Below are positions 1 through 10,000 of a stretch of 64,000 bases of DNA, in pieces (within the stretch, counting starts at the first letter, position 1; each line of letters begins with the position of its first letter). The notes under the pieces are model-generated. The model saw only the letters and a program-made list of their open reading frames with translations, ran no database searches and was not told the DNA's origin. The stretch comes from Saprospiraceae bacterium (GTDB taxonomy: Bacteria > Bacteroidota > Bacteroidia > Chitinophagales > Saprospiraceae). Location: the NCBI GenBank assembly GCA_022844565.1, contig JALHLK010000006.1, forward strand, positions 108,004 to 172,003, given 5' to 3'. Made by a program: the position numbers and the translations under genes.

Positions 1-782
1 TCTAGACCCTTAATCCCTTCACTACCTTCGTTAAAAAACGGTCTGAGGTCTTCAAAATGAGTAACCTCCAACATTTTGAAAATCTTTTCGGTAGATTCAA
101 GAGAAACACCTCGCTCTGACAATTCTTTTTCTACACCCTCTTTACCAATCTTATCCAATTTATCAATAGCAATGGTCATATCAACAAACTTATCTGCAAT
201 ACCCGCAGCTTCAGCCAATCCAAATAGGACCTTACGATTGTTGATCTTGATTTGTACACCGATACCGAGTTTTTTAAAAACTTCATGATAAATTTGGACC
301 AATTCTGCTTCGTATAATAAGCCATCAGATCCCACCACATCGGCATCGCACTGATAAAATTCCTGATATCTACCGCGCTGAGGACGGTCTGCTCTCCAAA
401 CAGGTTGTATTTGATACCTTTTGAAAGGAAAAACGAGATCATTTTGATTATTGACAACAAAACGAGCAAATGGGACCGTCAAATCATACCTCAAGCCTCT
501 TTTTGCAATGGTGGGAGCCAATTTGAAAGAGTCTTTTTCCAATAATGCTTTTTCATCGGCCTTTTCTAGGAAGTCTCCATTGTTGAGGATTTTAAAGAGT
601 AGTTTATCTCCTTCTTCCCCGTATTTTCCCGAAAGGGTACTCATTTCTTCCATAGCTGGGGTCTCGATCTGACTAAAAGCATACTTCTTAAATACATCTT
701 CTATGATGCCAAAAATATATTTTCGTTTAGCAATTTGTTCAGGAAGGAAATCGCGCGTACCTTTTAGTGTTTTTGCTTTCAA
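1..782 (-). CDS. hisS: histidine--tRNA ligase, 3' end outside the window
   Basis: This class II aminoacyl-tRNA synthetase charges tRNA-His in the cytoplasm. The reading frame shows the N-terminal KGTRDFLPEQ signature (about residues 7-16) and motif 2 as RADRPQRGRYQEFYQ (about 128-143). It runs off the left edge after about 260 codons of an expected 420-460. The only plausible start is TTG at 782: an in-frame TAA lies five codons upstream and no ATG occurs between it and the conserved KGTRDF block. The gene follows pheS by 21 bases on the same strand, so the two synthetases are probably co-transcribed. Family assignment is secure; only the start codon is inferred. Confidence 0.93.
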   Translation of the reverse strand, partial: MKAKTLKGTRDFLPEQIAKRKYIFGIIEDVFKKYAFSQIETPAMEEMSTLSGKYGEEGDKLLFKILNNGDFLEKADEKALLEKDSFKLAPTIAKRGLRYDLTVPFARFVVNNQNDLVFPFKRYQIQPVWRADRPQRGRYQEFYQCDADVVGSDGLLYEAELVQIYHEVFKKLGIGVQIKINNRKVLFGLAEAAGIADKFVDMTIAIDKLDKIGKEGVEKELSERGVSLESTEKIFKMLEVTHFEDLRPFFNEGSEGIKGL

Positions 783-803
783 GTCAGCTGTATTTTATGA
801 TAA

Positions 804-1835
804 TTATACGATGGGGGCAAACTGTTTGATAAATCGAATGTCATTCTCAAAAATGAGTCTGATATCATTGATGTCATACATTTGCATGGCAGATCTTTCA
901 ATGCCGATACCAAAGGCATAGCCTGTATACACTTCTGGGTCGATACCACAGTTTTCCAATACTTTTGGGTCTACCATTCCACAACCTAAAACCTCTAGCC
1001 AGCCTGTACCTTTGGTAAGTCTTCTCGTCGTATCTGTATCTGTGCCCAACCATACATCCATCTCCGCACTCGGCTCTGTAAAGGGAAAAAAGCTTGGTCT
1101 AAGTCGTATATCTGTATTCGGACCAAACATTTCTTTAGCAAAAAACAGTAAAGTTTGCTTCATATCTGCAAAACTCACATCTTTGTCAATATAGAGGCCC
1201 TCCACTTGATGAAATTGGCAGTGAGACCTTGCCGATACTGTTTCGTTGCGATACACACGTCCTGGAGCGATAATTCTAATCGGTGGCTTTGTATTCATCA
1301 TCACCCGCGATTGTACGGAACTTGTATGAGTGCGCAAAAGATTGACCGTACTGTCTTTTAAGTAAAAAGTATCTTGCATGTCTCTGGCTGGATGATCTTC
1401 AGGTGTATTCATCGCAGTGAAGTTGTGCCAATCATCTTCGATTTCGCGCTCTTCGGCTACGGTAAAGCCAAGCCTCGCAAAAATGTCAATCAACTTATTC
1501 ATCACGATACTTATAGGATGTCTTGACCCAACCATTGGATCTTCAATTGGGGCTGTGAGGTCTATTACTGCATAACTTGTGGCGGAATCTTGGTCTTCTA
1601 AGGATGCTTTTGCTTCCTCAAACTTCTGTTCAGCTTTTAATTTTAGATCATTTACTTCTTGTCCAAATTCCTTCTTTCGCTCATTGGCTACATTTTTAAT
1701 TTCACCAAAAAGATCTTTTATAATGTTTTTTGAGCCAATAAACTGCAGTCTGTAGGTCTCAAGGGAGTCTTTATCCTCAATTTTGAAAGCTTCAACGGAG
1801 CTTAATATATCTTTTATCTTTTCGAAAATGTCCAT
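804..1835 (-). CDS. pheS: phenylalanine--tRNA ligase alpha subunit
   Basis: This is the catalytic alpha subunit of the (alpha-beta)2 PheRS, which charges tRNA-Phe. At 343 residues it has the usual PheS length. It has an N-terminal coiled-coil arm (about residues 35-90), the motif 2 region with GRVYRNETVSARSHCQFHQVEG, and motif 3 as GYAFGIGIERSAM near the C-terminus. The ATG at 1835 sits directly before the conserved N-terminal helix. The beta subunit gene pheT is not in the window, so the subunits are unlinked here. The gene leads a minus-strand unit that continues into hisS. Confidence 0.97.
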   Translation of the reverse strand: MDIFEKIKDILSSVEAFKIEDKDSLETYRLQFIGSKNIIKDLFGEIKNVANERKKEFGQEVNDLKLKAEQKFEEAKASLEDQDSATSYAVIDLTAPIEDPMVGSRHPISIVMNKLIDIFARLGFTVAEEREIEDDWHNFTAMNTPEDHPARDMQDTFYLKDSTVNLLRTHTSSVQSRVMMNTKPPIRIIAPGRVYRNETVSARSHCQFHQVEGLYIDKDVSFADMKQTLLFFAKEMFGPNTDIRLRPSFFPFTEPSAEMDVWLGTDTDTTRRLTKGTGWLEVLGCGMVDPKVLENCGIDPEVYTGYAFGIGIERSAMQMYDINDIRLIFENDIRFIKQFAPIV

Positions 1836-1874
1836 GGTAGTGATTTAAAAACCTTTTTTAGGATTTAAGTGACG

Positions 1875-1882
1875 CAAAAGTA
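1875..1882 (-). promoter_or_regulatory. candidate -7 box upstream of pheS
   Basis: The minus strand reads TACTTTTG here, an exact match to the Bacteroidota TAnnTTTG box, about 40 bases before the pheS start codon. I found no clear -33 TTTG at the right distance, so this is a likely but incomplete promoter call. Confidence 0.45.
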
Positions 1883-2025
1883 AGGAGGAATGAGCAGAAA
1901 TTGAGTTAGATGACGGAAGAATTTTATAATTTTGTTTTACTCGTTTCATTTTGATGCAAAAGTTTATGTCCAAAAGTAATTCTTTCGTAATAGAAATATA
2001 ATAAAAATTTTATAACCCTAAAAAT

Positions 2026-2150
2026 CTAGTGCTCCGTCTAATTAAAGATATAAATTAGAAGCATAGCAGTGCTACGCTGAGAATTTTTAACGCAGAGATT
2101 TGGAAAAAGAACAACATTTAATTAGTTTCTTTAATTAGATGGAGAACTAG
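2026..2150. repeat. 125-base palindromic element between pheS and the DUF4197 gene
   Basis: The 23-base arms at 2026-2048 and 2128-2150 are inverted repeats matching at 21 of 23 positions (left arm begins CTAGTGCTCCGTC, right arm ends GGAGAACTAG). The interior contains a second hairpin around AGCATAGCA-G-TGCTACGCT. No ORF lies inside. It looks like a small non-autonomous (MITE-like) element. The rest of the 1836-2376 gap shows nothing recognisable except the pheS promoter box. Confidence 0.6.
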
Positions 2151-2376
2151 GAGATAATACTGATTTTTTTATTTAAAATCTTAAATTGTTATAATATTTA
2201 TATAAAAAGTAAGATAATTGCATTGGAATTAATGAAATTCTAACAGTCATTGATTTTAACTCACTACTCGGTCCCTTACGTATTACCTTCATAAAAGAAA
2301 GTATGCGTAGGGGATTTTTCGTTAAAAAATTCTATTTTAGTGTTACAAATCAAAAGAGTAAAAGTCTTTTTAAGAC

Positions 2377-3087
2377 CTACATACCATCTTGCTGAGCGAA
2401 AACACGCTTAAGTAAGTCAGATGTCCTTTGGTTGATGTCGGTTCTAATACCTAATTCTTTCTTTTCGATAAGATCAAAAAGGCCATCAAGTGCTTTGTTT
2501 GTAACATGGTCTGCAAGATCAGGATTGATTTTATCAATAAAAGGAATCTTATTGTATGTATTCATTGCTGTACCCCAATAATCCAAAGCCCCAAATTTAT
2601 TTAAAGACGTATTTAATTCTGGCTTAAACTCACTATACAAAGAAGCGTAAGTAGTCCTTCTGAGAAATTGTGTTGCTGCATTTTTTTCACCTTTTAAAAT
2701 GTTCATTACATCATCAAAAGTTATTTGTTTAATTGCATTAACAAAGATAGGTCCAGCCTTAGTAGCAGCATCCTCTGCTGCTCTATTAATTCGTTTTACA
2801 ACTTCTTCTTCAACATTGGCAAAACCTGGTATAACCTTAAGCCGCCTAACAACACCTTGAGCTTCAGAAGGTAACAAAATCTTGTATACTGAATCATAAA
2901 ACCCACCTTCTTTTGCAAGTGTAGCAACAGCAGATGAAACACCTTTGTCTAAAGCTTCTTTCAAGCCATTGGCTACATCTATTTTACTTAGTCCCCCAGA
3001 ATTAAGGATAGTTGACAATGTTTTAGGGTCACATGACACTGTTAGCAACGAGAACGTTAACAAGAATATACCAATTTTATATTTCAT
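2377..3087 (-). CDS. DUF4197 family lipoprotein
   Basis: The protein opens with a hydrophobic signal peptide and a lipobox (LLTVSC), so it should be an acylated envelope protein. The body matches the DUF4197 pattern: DVANGLKEALDKGV near the N-terminus, a helical middle with YKILLP, and a C-terminal DLLKRVF. Its function is unknown in the family. The start at 3087 is chosen because the open frame upstream of it encodes no signal peptide. It is monocistronic: the next minus-strand gene is pheS, 540 bases away, and the gene behind it diverges. Confidence 0.85.
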   Translation of the reverse strand: MKYKIGIFLLTFSLLTVSCDPKTLSTILNSGGLSKIDVANGLKEALDKGVSSAVATLAKEGGFYDSVYKILLPSEAQGVVRRLKVIPGFANVEEEVVKRINRAAEDAATKAGPIFVNAIKQITFDDVMNILKGEKNAATQFLRRTTYASLYSEFKPELNTSLNKFGALDYWGTAMNTYNKIPFIDKINPDLADHVTNKALDGLFDLIEKKELGIRTDINQRTSDLLKRVFAQQDGM

Positions 3088-3305
3088 CTGACAATTTTTT
3101 GATATTGTAAAAATACAAAAATAGTGGATAAAACGAGCATACAAAGAATATTTAAAGAATATCGTTATAAATCTCAAAAGGCATAATCATTACATATCTT
3201 CTCTATTCTTCTATTTCTATGCGTTAACATGTCGAAAAAATAACATAAACAGTATGCACAAACCTGTAACCCAGCCGTTATCAGTAAAATGAAAACATTC
3301 TGAAA

Positions 3306-3827
3306 ATGAAGTATCTCTTATCATTTGGTATTTTATTTCTTATGGTAGGGTGCCATAAGGATTCAGAAGATTTAATAGTGGATGGATTTGCACCCGTATA
3401 TATAGTCTATGATGTGACCAAAATCAAGAACGAAAAGCCAAAACCCCTTATATCGGGAACAAACTTTATACTTTACAAAACATATATTTTACTTATTGAA
3501 AAAAATGAAGGAATTCATATTGTAGACAACTCAAATCCCGCACTGCCTAGCTTCATAAGCTTTATTGCCCTACCCTCAGTACAACACCTAACGGCATCCG
3601 AAGATGTGCTATATGTTAATTATGGAAAAGACTTGGTAATAGTAGATATTTCCAATATTAATAATGTAAAATTTTTATCGTCCGTAAAAGGTTTCTTTTC
3701 GACCGATCAAGAAGTTATACCACCAGATTTTTCTGGTTATTTTGAGTGTATAGATGATAACAAGGGTGTTGTAAAAACATGGGAAAAGAAAAAACTTGTT
3801 AACCCAAGGTGTAGGACAGTGATTTAA
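3306..3827 (+). CDS. lipoprotein with LVIVD-like repeats, first gene of an envelope operon
   Basis: The protein is 173 residues with a signal peptide and lipobox (LFLMVGC). The body holds short beta-rich units of the LVIVD type (GIHIVDNSNPALPSFI, LVIVDISNINNVKFL). LVIVD repeats form beta-propeller-like surface proteins of unknown function. At 173 residues it holds too few blades for a complete propeller. The stop codon is directly followed by the next ORF, which encodes a similar protein, so the pair may be a split or duplicated family. It is the first of four plus-strand genes ending at 5881. Confidence 0.75.
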   Translation: MKYLLSFGILFLMVGCHKDSEDLIVDGFAPVYIVYDVTKIKNEKPKPLISGTNFILYKTYILLIEKNEGIHIVDNSNPALPSFISFIALPSVQHLTASEDVLYVNYGKDLVIVDISNINNVKFLSSVKGFFSTDQEVIPPDFSGYFECIDDNKGVVKTWEKKKLVNPRCRTVI

Positions 3828-3848
3828 ATGATTAAAATACTTTATAAA

Positions 3849-4661
3849 ATGAAAAATGTAACATCACTCGTACTTTTTGTTTGCGCTTTATTCTTATATG
3901 GATGTAGTGAAAGTCTTGGTGTGGGCAATGATCAATCAGGCGGTAATATTGCAAAAAATGGCTCCTATACCAAAATGTTGGTTGTTAAAAATAGACTGTA
4001 TGGGGTGAGTCTTTCCGACATCTCCACTTTAGACATTTCAGACAAGAATAATCCTAAGCTTTTAGATAAAAAAAGATTAGGTTTTGGGGTCGAATCTATT
4101 TTCCATCATCAAGGATTACTTTTGATAGGTTCTAATCAACAGATGTATATCATGAAAATTGATGCCAACGGGGTCCCAAACCTTGAAAGTCAATCGAGGT
4201 ATTTTGATGTTGAGGTAGGTAGTTGTGACCCAATAGTGGCTCAGAGTACAACCGCATATGTAACATTAAGCCCAAATACGATTACTGGATTTGGTAATTG
4301 TGGCATTCAAAGAAATACAGCGCAAACATTACTGATCGGTCAATTGAGAAGTTACGATATTACAGATGTAAAAAACCCGATATTAAAGTCAACAATCGAT
4401 GTAAGCAACCCAAAAGGGCTGGCGATAGATGGTGAGTATCTCTATGTGTGTAATTCAGAAAAGGGAGTTAATATTTATGACATTGGAAAAAATAAGTTTG
4501 CACCTGAACTTTTGTACTCCTCAGACCCTTTTGAAGCATATGATGTGATTGTAAATAATGGGATTATAACTGTCGTAGGAGGTAAGAATCTACATCAATA
4601 CAATTTAGAAAAACAAAGTGGAAAAATTAGCTTAAAGAAACTTAGTACCATTGAACTTTAA
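3849..4661 (+). CDS. LVIVD-repeat lipoprotein
   Basis: A signal peptide with lipobox (LFLYGC) is followed by LVIVD-like beta units (LYGVSLSDISTLDISDKNNP, LRSYDITDVKNPILKSTI, GVNIYDIGKN). Repeats of this kind fold into a propeller on the cell surface; no enzyme motif is visible. An ATG at 3828 is in frame, but the ATG at 3849 puts the signal peptide at the N-terminus and is preferred. The gene follows a related lipoprotein and overlaps the next gene by 11 bases, so translation is probably coupled. Confidence 0.8.
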   Translation: MKNVTSLVLFVCALFLYGCSESLGVGNDQSGGNIAKNGSYTKMLVVKNRLYGVSLSDISTLDISDKNNPKLLDKKRLGFGVESIFHHQGLLLIGSNQQMYIMKIDANGVPNLESQSRYFDVEVGSCDPIVAQSTTAYVTLSPNTITGFGNCGIQRNTAQTLLIGQLRSYDITDVKNPILKSTIDVSNPKGLAIDGEYLYVCNSEKGVNIYDIGKNKFAPELLYSSDPFEAYDVIVNNGIITVVGGKNLHQYNLEKQSGKISLKKLSTIEL

Positions 4662-5316
4662 TAATTCATTGATTGTAGGATACTTTTTACTCGCATCTAC
4701 ATTTTCATTTAGCCAAAGAGTAAAAGATAAGTCTTTAAATTCAACAGAAGAAGGGTGGAGTATTGGTTTTACGCCTACTGCTTTTATGACAATAAATCCA
4801 AATTTTCAGTTAAGTGGTTCGTATAGATTTGAGCAGCCTGTTGAGATTAATACAGAGGTAGGTGGCTCACTTTATACACGAGGAGAATTAAATTTAACCA
4901 AAGCAATATTCAGAACTGAAAGCAAATTTTATCCATTTAAAAAAATCCTTTATCTAGGATTTGGTTATTATGGTGTTTACTTTAAAGGCTCTTCAGATAG
5001 ATTTTATAGACATGATTCCCAGCTATTCGACAAGCAAATCAGAATAGATAACCACAATTATCAGCACTATTTTGTCCTAAATGGTGGTTTAAAATTTAAA
5101 GTTGATAAAAATGTATTTATTAAAATAGGAGGTAGAATGGGAAATGGGGTCAATATATCAAAAGGTGATCAAGTCCCAGAAGGGTTCAGAGCGTTATTCG
5201 GAAGAGGATTAGGTTTATTTCCGTCGTTTAGTCTTTATCGAGAAGAACCCGGTAGATATAGGCAGGGCTTTATACACTATTACCTTAATCTTAGCTATCA
5301 TTTTGGAAATACTTAA
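4651..5316 (+). CDS. predicted outer-membrane beta-barrel protein
   Basis: The 221-residue product has a signal peptide ending near STFSFSQ. It has alternating amphipathic strands rich in Tyr, Phe and Gly (LSGSYRFE, ILYLGFGYYGVYFKG, YFVLNGGLKFKV) and ends with an aromatic strand (YYLNLSYHFGN), typical of Bacteroidota small outer-membrane barrels. The best start is a TTG at 4651 that overlaps the end of the upstream lipoprotein gene. I recognise no family beyond the barrel-like pattern. It probably works with the lipoproteins encoded on either side. Confidence 0.65.
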   Translation: MNFNNSLIVGYFLLASTFSFSQRVKDKSLNSTEEGWSIGFTPTAFMTINPNFQLSGSYRFEQPVEINTEVGGSLYTRGELNLTKAIFRTESKFYPFKKILYLGFGYYGVYFKGSSDRFYRHDSQLFDKQIRIDNHNYQHYFVLNGGLKFKVDKNVFIKIGGRMGNGVNISKGDQVPEGFRALFGRGLGLFPSFSLYREEPGRYRQGFIHYYLNLSYHFGNT

Positions 5317-5341
5317 TAAAACATCTTTATCACAATTCAAA

Positions 5342-5881
5342 ATGCCTAAATTTATATTATTAATTTCAACTTTTTTTATTATTGCATGCAGTCGAACAGA
5401 AGAACCTGATAATTGTGTATTAGGCAGAAATAATATTGAAATAAATACAAACAATCTAGAATATATTGAAAGTATGTATAACAGTAAAGACTGGAAATCA
5501 AAAACTAAACCATTTTTTAAAAAAGATGACACAATTTCACGTTTTTCATTTACTAATATCGACGATTGCGGTTTAGAAAAAGATTTTTTCTCAATTACAA
5601 ACTTTTCCATTGAAAATAATGAAAAACAAAACGATATTAATGTAAGTATATACATCAATTCTGCTCTTAAATATGAATTAGTTTTTGGCTCACCGTTAGA
5701 TTCTCTTGACAAAAACTTTAATAATTATATAAAGATTAATCGTGCGATTAATGATTCTATATATGTAGGTGAACTTCAATTTAAAGTTCATAGGAGAGAG
5801 ATTTACAGTAGGTTTAATCAAAGTGAACTAAACACCTATACATTTGAGAATGGAAAATTTTCTTTTATATGGAAAAAATAG
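5342..5881 (+). CDS. hypothetical lipoprotein, last gene of the envelope operon
   Basis: The protein starts with a signal peptide and lipobox (FFIIAC), giving about 179 residues from the ATG at 5342. The frame is open from 5303, but the later start places the signal sequence correctly. No known domain is apparent. The mature part is charged and beta-rich, with few cysteines. It lies 25 bases after the barrel protein gene on the same strand and should share its transcript. Confidence 0.6.
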   Translation: MPKFILLISTFFIIACSRTEEPDNCVLGRNNIEINTNNLEYIESMYNSKDWKSKTKPFFKKDDTISRFSFTNIDDCGLEKDFFSITNFSIENNEKQNDINVSIYINSALKYELVFGSPLDSLDKNFNNYIKINRAINDSIYVGELQFKVHRREIYSRFNQSELNTYTFENGKFSFIWKK

Positions 5882-6048
5882 AATCTAAGATTTATTAATT
5901 AAATTAAAATAATTACTTACTGGATTATTTATGAATCTTCATTGCTTCAATTGTAAGAGCGGATTATTAACTAACGTGAATTAGGGATTAGCACAATTTA
6001 AGAAAAGGGAATTTGTCTCTGTCACTCCGCAATCCAAGTCACAAAACC

Positions 6049-7017
6049 TTACAATCCACTATATGGCTTCACTCCTTTATTATATGGATCTCCCATACCT
6101 GAATTATTAGGTTGATAAGGTGATACAGGAGTTACATCCATCATTGGTTTGATTTGGCCTTCTTTCTGTATAGACCATAATATGCCATTGATTGCTAGTC
6201 TACGCATACTGGCGTCCTTGAAGTCATATGGATGCCCGAGTGTAGTGAAGAAAACTCTTGCACTTTTACCCGATGTTCCTGTATATGTCTTGGTCCATGC
6301 AACAGGATTGGTAAGAGGAAATTTATCAAGTTTACCACTTTGCTCATGACCCGATTTTAAGCTTTTACCCATTAAAAAAGGCTTTGAATCTCCATTCAAC
6401 TTCCAGTCACCACCGTCTACATGGTACAACCAAGAATACGCTTTGAACGCTTGCACTCCAGTAAGAATGATATGATTTGACCCCTCATTATACACATCTG
6501 TTAATGGGAACTTACCATCGTCAAAATGACCATGATGCGTGATCCATTGCTGACCAAAAACTTTAGCTGGCCACTCATTATTATAGGATTTTAAAGCTTC
6601 GTTTTTTTCATACAAAAAAGCATGTGTGGAAGTTCTAAATCCCACGATAGGCTTGCCTGATTCTACATAATCCGTTATTAATTTGAGTTGATCGGCAGGT
6701 AATGCCCTAAATCTCATAAAAAACACAACTAAATCTGCCGTTTTTAGAGCTTCTAAATTGGTTATATTCGTTTTTGCAATCGGATTGATAAATCCTTGCT
6801 CGTCGGTAGAAAAGCAAAATGAAACCTTAGCTCCAATTTCTCTTTTCAATATACCGGCAAGCATAGGCAGTGATTCTTCTGACCTATATTCATCATCGCC
6901 AGCTATAAATACTATGTGAGGACTAGCTAAGTAAGGTTCAGTTTTATTAACCTTGCAAGACAAAGATAACAATAGAAATGTATATAAGAAAAAGCCAAGT
7001 TTGATACTATTTTTCAT
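6049..7017 (-). CDS. ThuA-domain lipoprotein
   Basis: After a lipobox (LLLSLSC) the protein has the ThuA fold, a glutamine-amidotransferase-like domain found in carbohydrate-processing loci: HIVFIAGDDEYRSEE, then DLVVFFMRFRALPADQL, a GKPIVGFRTSTHAF strand, and a late ARVFFTTLGHPYDF. Length (322) is normal. The catalytic cysteine of true amidotransferases is absent, as usual for ThuA. It lies five bases downstream of the large PVC-type cytochrome gene. These two families are often neighbours in Bacteroidota and Planctomycetota, which suggests a joint role in periplasmic sugar or glycoside oxidation. Confidence 0.88.
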   Translation of the reverse strand: MKNSIKLGFFLYTFLLLSLSCKVNKTEPYLASPHIVFIAGDDEYRSEESLPMLAGILKREIGAKVSFCFSTDEQGFINPIAKTNITNLEALKTADLVVFFMRFRALPADQLKLITDYVESGKPIVGFRTSTHAFLYEKNEALKSYNNEWPAKVFGQQWITHHGHFDDGKFPLTDVYNEGSNHIILTGVQAFKAYSWLYHVDGGDWKLNGDSKPFLMGKSLKSGHEQSGKLDKFPLTNPVAWTKTYTGTSGKSARVFFTTLGHPYDFKDASMRRLAINGILWSIQKEGQIKPMMDVTPVSPYQPNNSGMGDPYNKGVKPYSGL

Positions 7018-7022
7018 ACTAA

Positions 7023-10000
7023 TTATAATTCATCTGTTTTAAAATACTCTTTTTTGTCTTTGTATTTAGCTCTAATTTTTGTAACCGTTTCTGGAGATAC
7101 TTGATCTGCCCTATTGCCAAAAGATGTCCTGACAAAACTTATGACTGCTGCTATTTCTTCATCGGTGAGCATTTTTTCATAAGCCATCATAGGGACACTG
7201 CCTTCATATCTTTTACCAGCTATACTCATAGGACCTACTACACCTTTCAGTACGATTTTTACTAATCTTTCGACATCTCCGACAACCCATTCTGATGCAG
7301 CAAGCGGAGGAAATCCTGATTGCAATAATCCTTTGCCATCTGGTTGGTGACAAGTCGCGCAAGAAGCCTCATCATAATATATTTCTTTGCCTTTTGCTAA
7401 GAAAGGAGATAGGTTTTCTTTCCCACTTTTTAATTCTCCACCTGTTGTATATTCTGGTAGGTTAACAGGCTTTATACGCGTTGTGAAGTTTTTAACGACC
7501 GCTTCGTATGTTGGTTTTATCCATAAATCCAAACCTTCGACGGTATAGTTGGCCAGCATTGGTTGAGCCACATTCTTAGGCAACCATGATATAGCCACAA
7601 GAGCCTCTAGTCGTACACGGCCATGGATGTCTTTTGAAGCCGCATCAAGGATAGCCATACTGTTGGGTAGACGATCTAAGTTATATCTCACACACCTTAC
7701 CACTGCTGATCGTACGCGGTAATCTTTCGAAGCGAATAGTTTATTAAGCAAATTTTGGTCTATATCATTCATACCCCAAGATACCCAAAATGCCTCTAAA
7801 AGATGATGCTCGTACCTCGGATCTTTTGTATCCAGTTTGTCTATCCATTGTTTTAAAGCCTTTTTCACGTCTGCTTTATCTCTGCCACGCAATTCTCTTT
7901 TGGTACGATACCTAGCTCTATACTCTGGTAATTTTAAATTATCTAAGAGATCCGCTATACTCGCCTTATCAATTTTAGGTGGTACTACCAAAGGTCTACC
8001 AGGGTAAGTAATTCTATATACACGACCATGCACATGATCTCTCAATGGATCGCGAGCATTGTGCTGCATATGCCCTACCAATACATTGTGCCAATCTATA
8101 AAATAGAGCGACCCATCTGGTGCAAACTCCATATCTACTGGTCTAAAATTAGGATCCTTGCTTGTGACTAAATCGTGTCTAAAACATGAGACAAAGCCTG
8201 TTCCATCATCCGTCATGGTATGCTGCTTCATTCCTAAGAACCCAATCGTATTATTGATGAGTAAGTCACCCTGTACATCCTCTGGAAAATGTCTGCTATA
8301 CACAAATTCTAAACCAGAAGTAGGTCGCACGCGTTGGAATGGCTCGAATAAAGACTTAGATGACGGACCGCTTATACCATAGACGGGCTTGATGGTACTT
8401 GGCATCAACCATCGGACATCTGGTCCTGAAGTCTCTGCAAAAATGTCTTGTCCCCACTCATCGAATGCTATACCCCAAGGGTTTGGAATAGGGATTTGGG
8501 CATATCGTTCTAAATGTTTTCTGTTAGGATTAAACCGGTAGAATCCTCCATTCGTAGCGCGTACAGGGCCATATGATGTCTCAACATTGGTATGCAAAAA
8601 TACACCTTCAGCCATAATGATCGCACCAGATGGATCCGCACAAAAGGCACTAATAGCATGGTGTGTATCATGATCGTCAAATCCACTTAATAAGATTTCT
8701 TCTCTATCAACTTTGTCATCACCATTATCATCAACGAGTAATTTGAGATGGGTACTTTGTGAAACATACACCCCCTCAGCTGACAACTCAAACCCAATTG
8801 GTAGATGAAGATTATCAGCAAAAACTTTACTTACATCAGCTTTACCATCATTATTTGTATCCTCCAATATCAATAATTTATCGTTTGGTTTTTCGTCACC
8901 AGGTTTGTAGTGTGGGTAAGATGGCATAACAGCTACCCAAAGTCTACCTTTATTGTCAAAGGTCATTTGTACAGGATTAGCCAGTTCTGGAAAATCCTCT
9001 TCCGAAGCAAACAATTGAAGTTTATATCCTGGTGGAACTTTGAAGGTAGCCAATACACTATCTCCATAAAGATATCTCGGCTCCTTACCTTCTATCAACG
9101 GATAATTGGTAGGAATAACAGGAATTTGTGTTGTTTTAGCATCTGCTTTTTTTACATCAAAACTTTTACCACTTGCCAGGCTCCAAATGAGCGTATCCCT
9201 AATCGAGATCATTTCATCGAGTTTCTTGAGCTCATAAGGATAGTTGTCTTGACCGTAAGGATTGTACCTCCTTCCAAACACATGCACACCATTAGGTATC
9301 TTGTAGAAGTTCTCCCAGTACCAGTTTTTGTCTTTGACTGCTTCAGTGATTTCTTTGTCAACTGATTGACTTGCCTCTATACCAAAAAGTTTTTGCATAA
9401 GGTATTCAGAAAATATAGTATATCCTTTAGTATTGAGCTGAAACCCGTCTGTAGTCAAATCATCGCTTTCTTTGCTATACCAAGATTTAGAAGCTTCAAA
9501 GAGATTTATAAATGGGACCCCTTCTTTAAGCGCTACTTCTTGCATCATATTGGTGTAAATGGCTAAGTTGGCGTTTTCTTTTTTACCATCGGGCAAATCT
9601 AAAGAAGATGACAAATCTTCAAAAGCTATAGGAGATAATAAAACTAATTCTGGAGCAGCAGTACCATTGTATTTTTGCTCTTTTGTATGTTTTATAAATG
9701 CAGATAATTCCTCTTTTAAAACATTAATACTATCTATACTTTCAAATGATTCGCTATACCCAAAAAAGGCAAGAATTACATCAGTTTTGTATCTTGTAAG
9801 CCATTCATCAGGATAGGCGAATGTACCTTGGCTATTTGAAATGTTTGCATATTCGGACTGAAAAGCCTCTGCACCTGGAAAAGCCCAAGGTAAATTCCGA
9901 CCCGAGTGAGGCCTAAAACCCGGTGTATCACCCGACCGACAAAAATTACGCACCAAAATTGATGAATCCTTAAAGGCAGTTTGAAGCATGGGTTCGAAGG

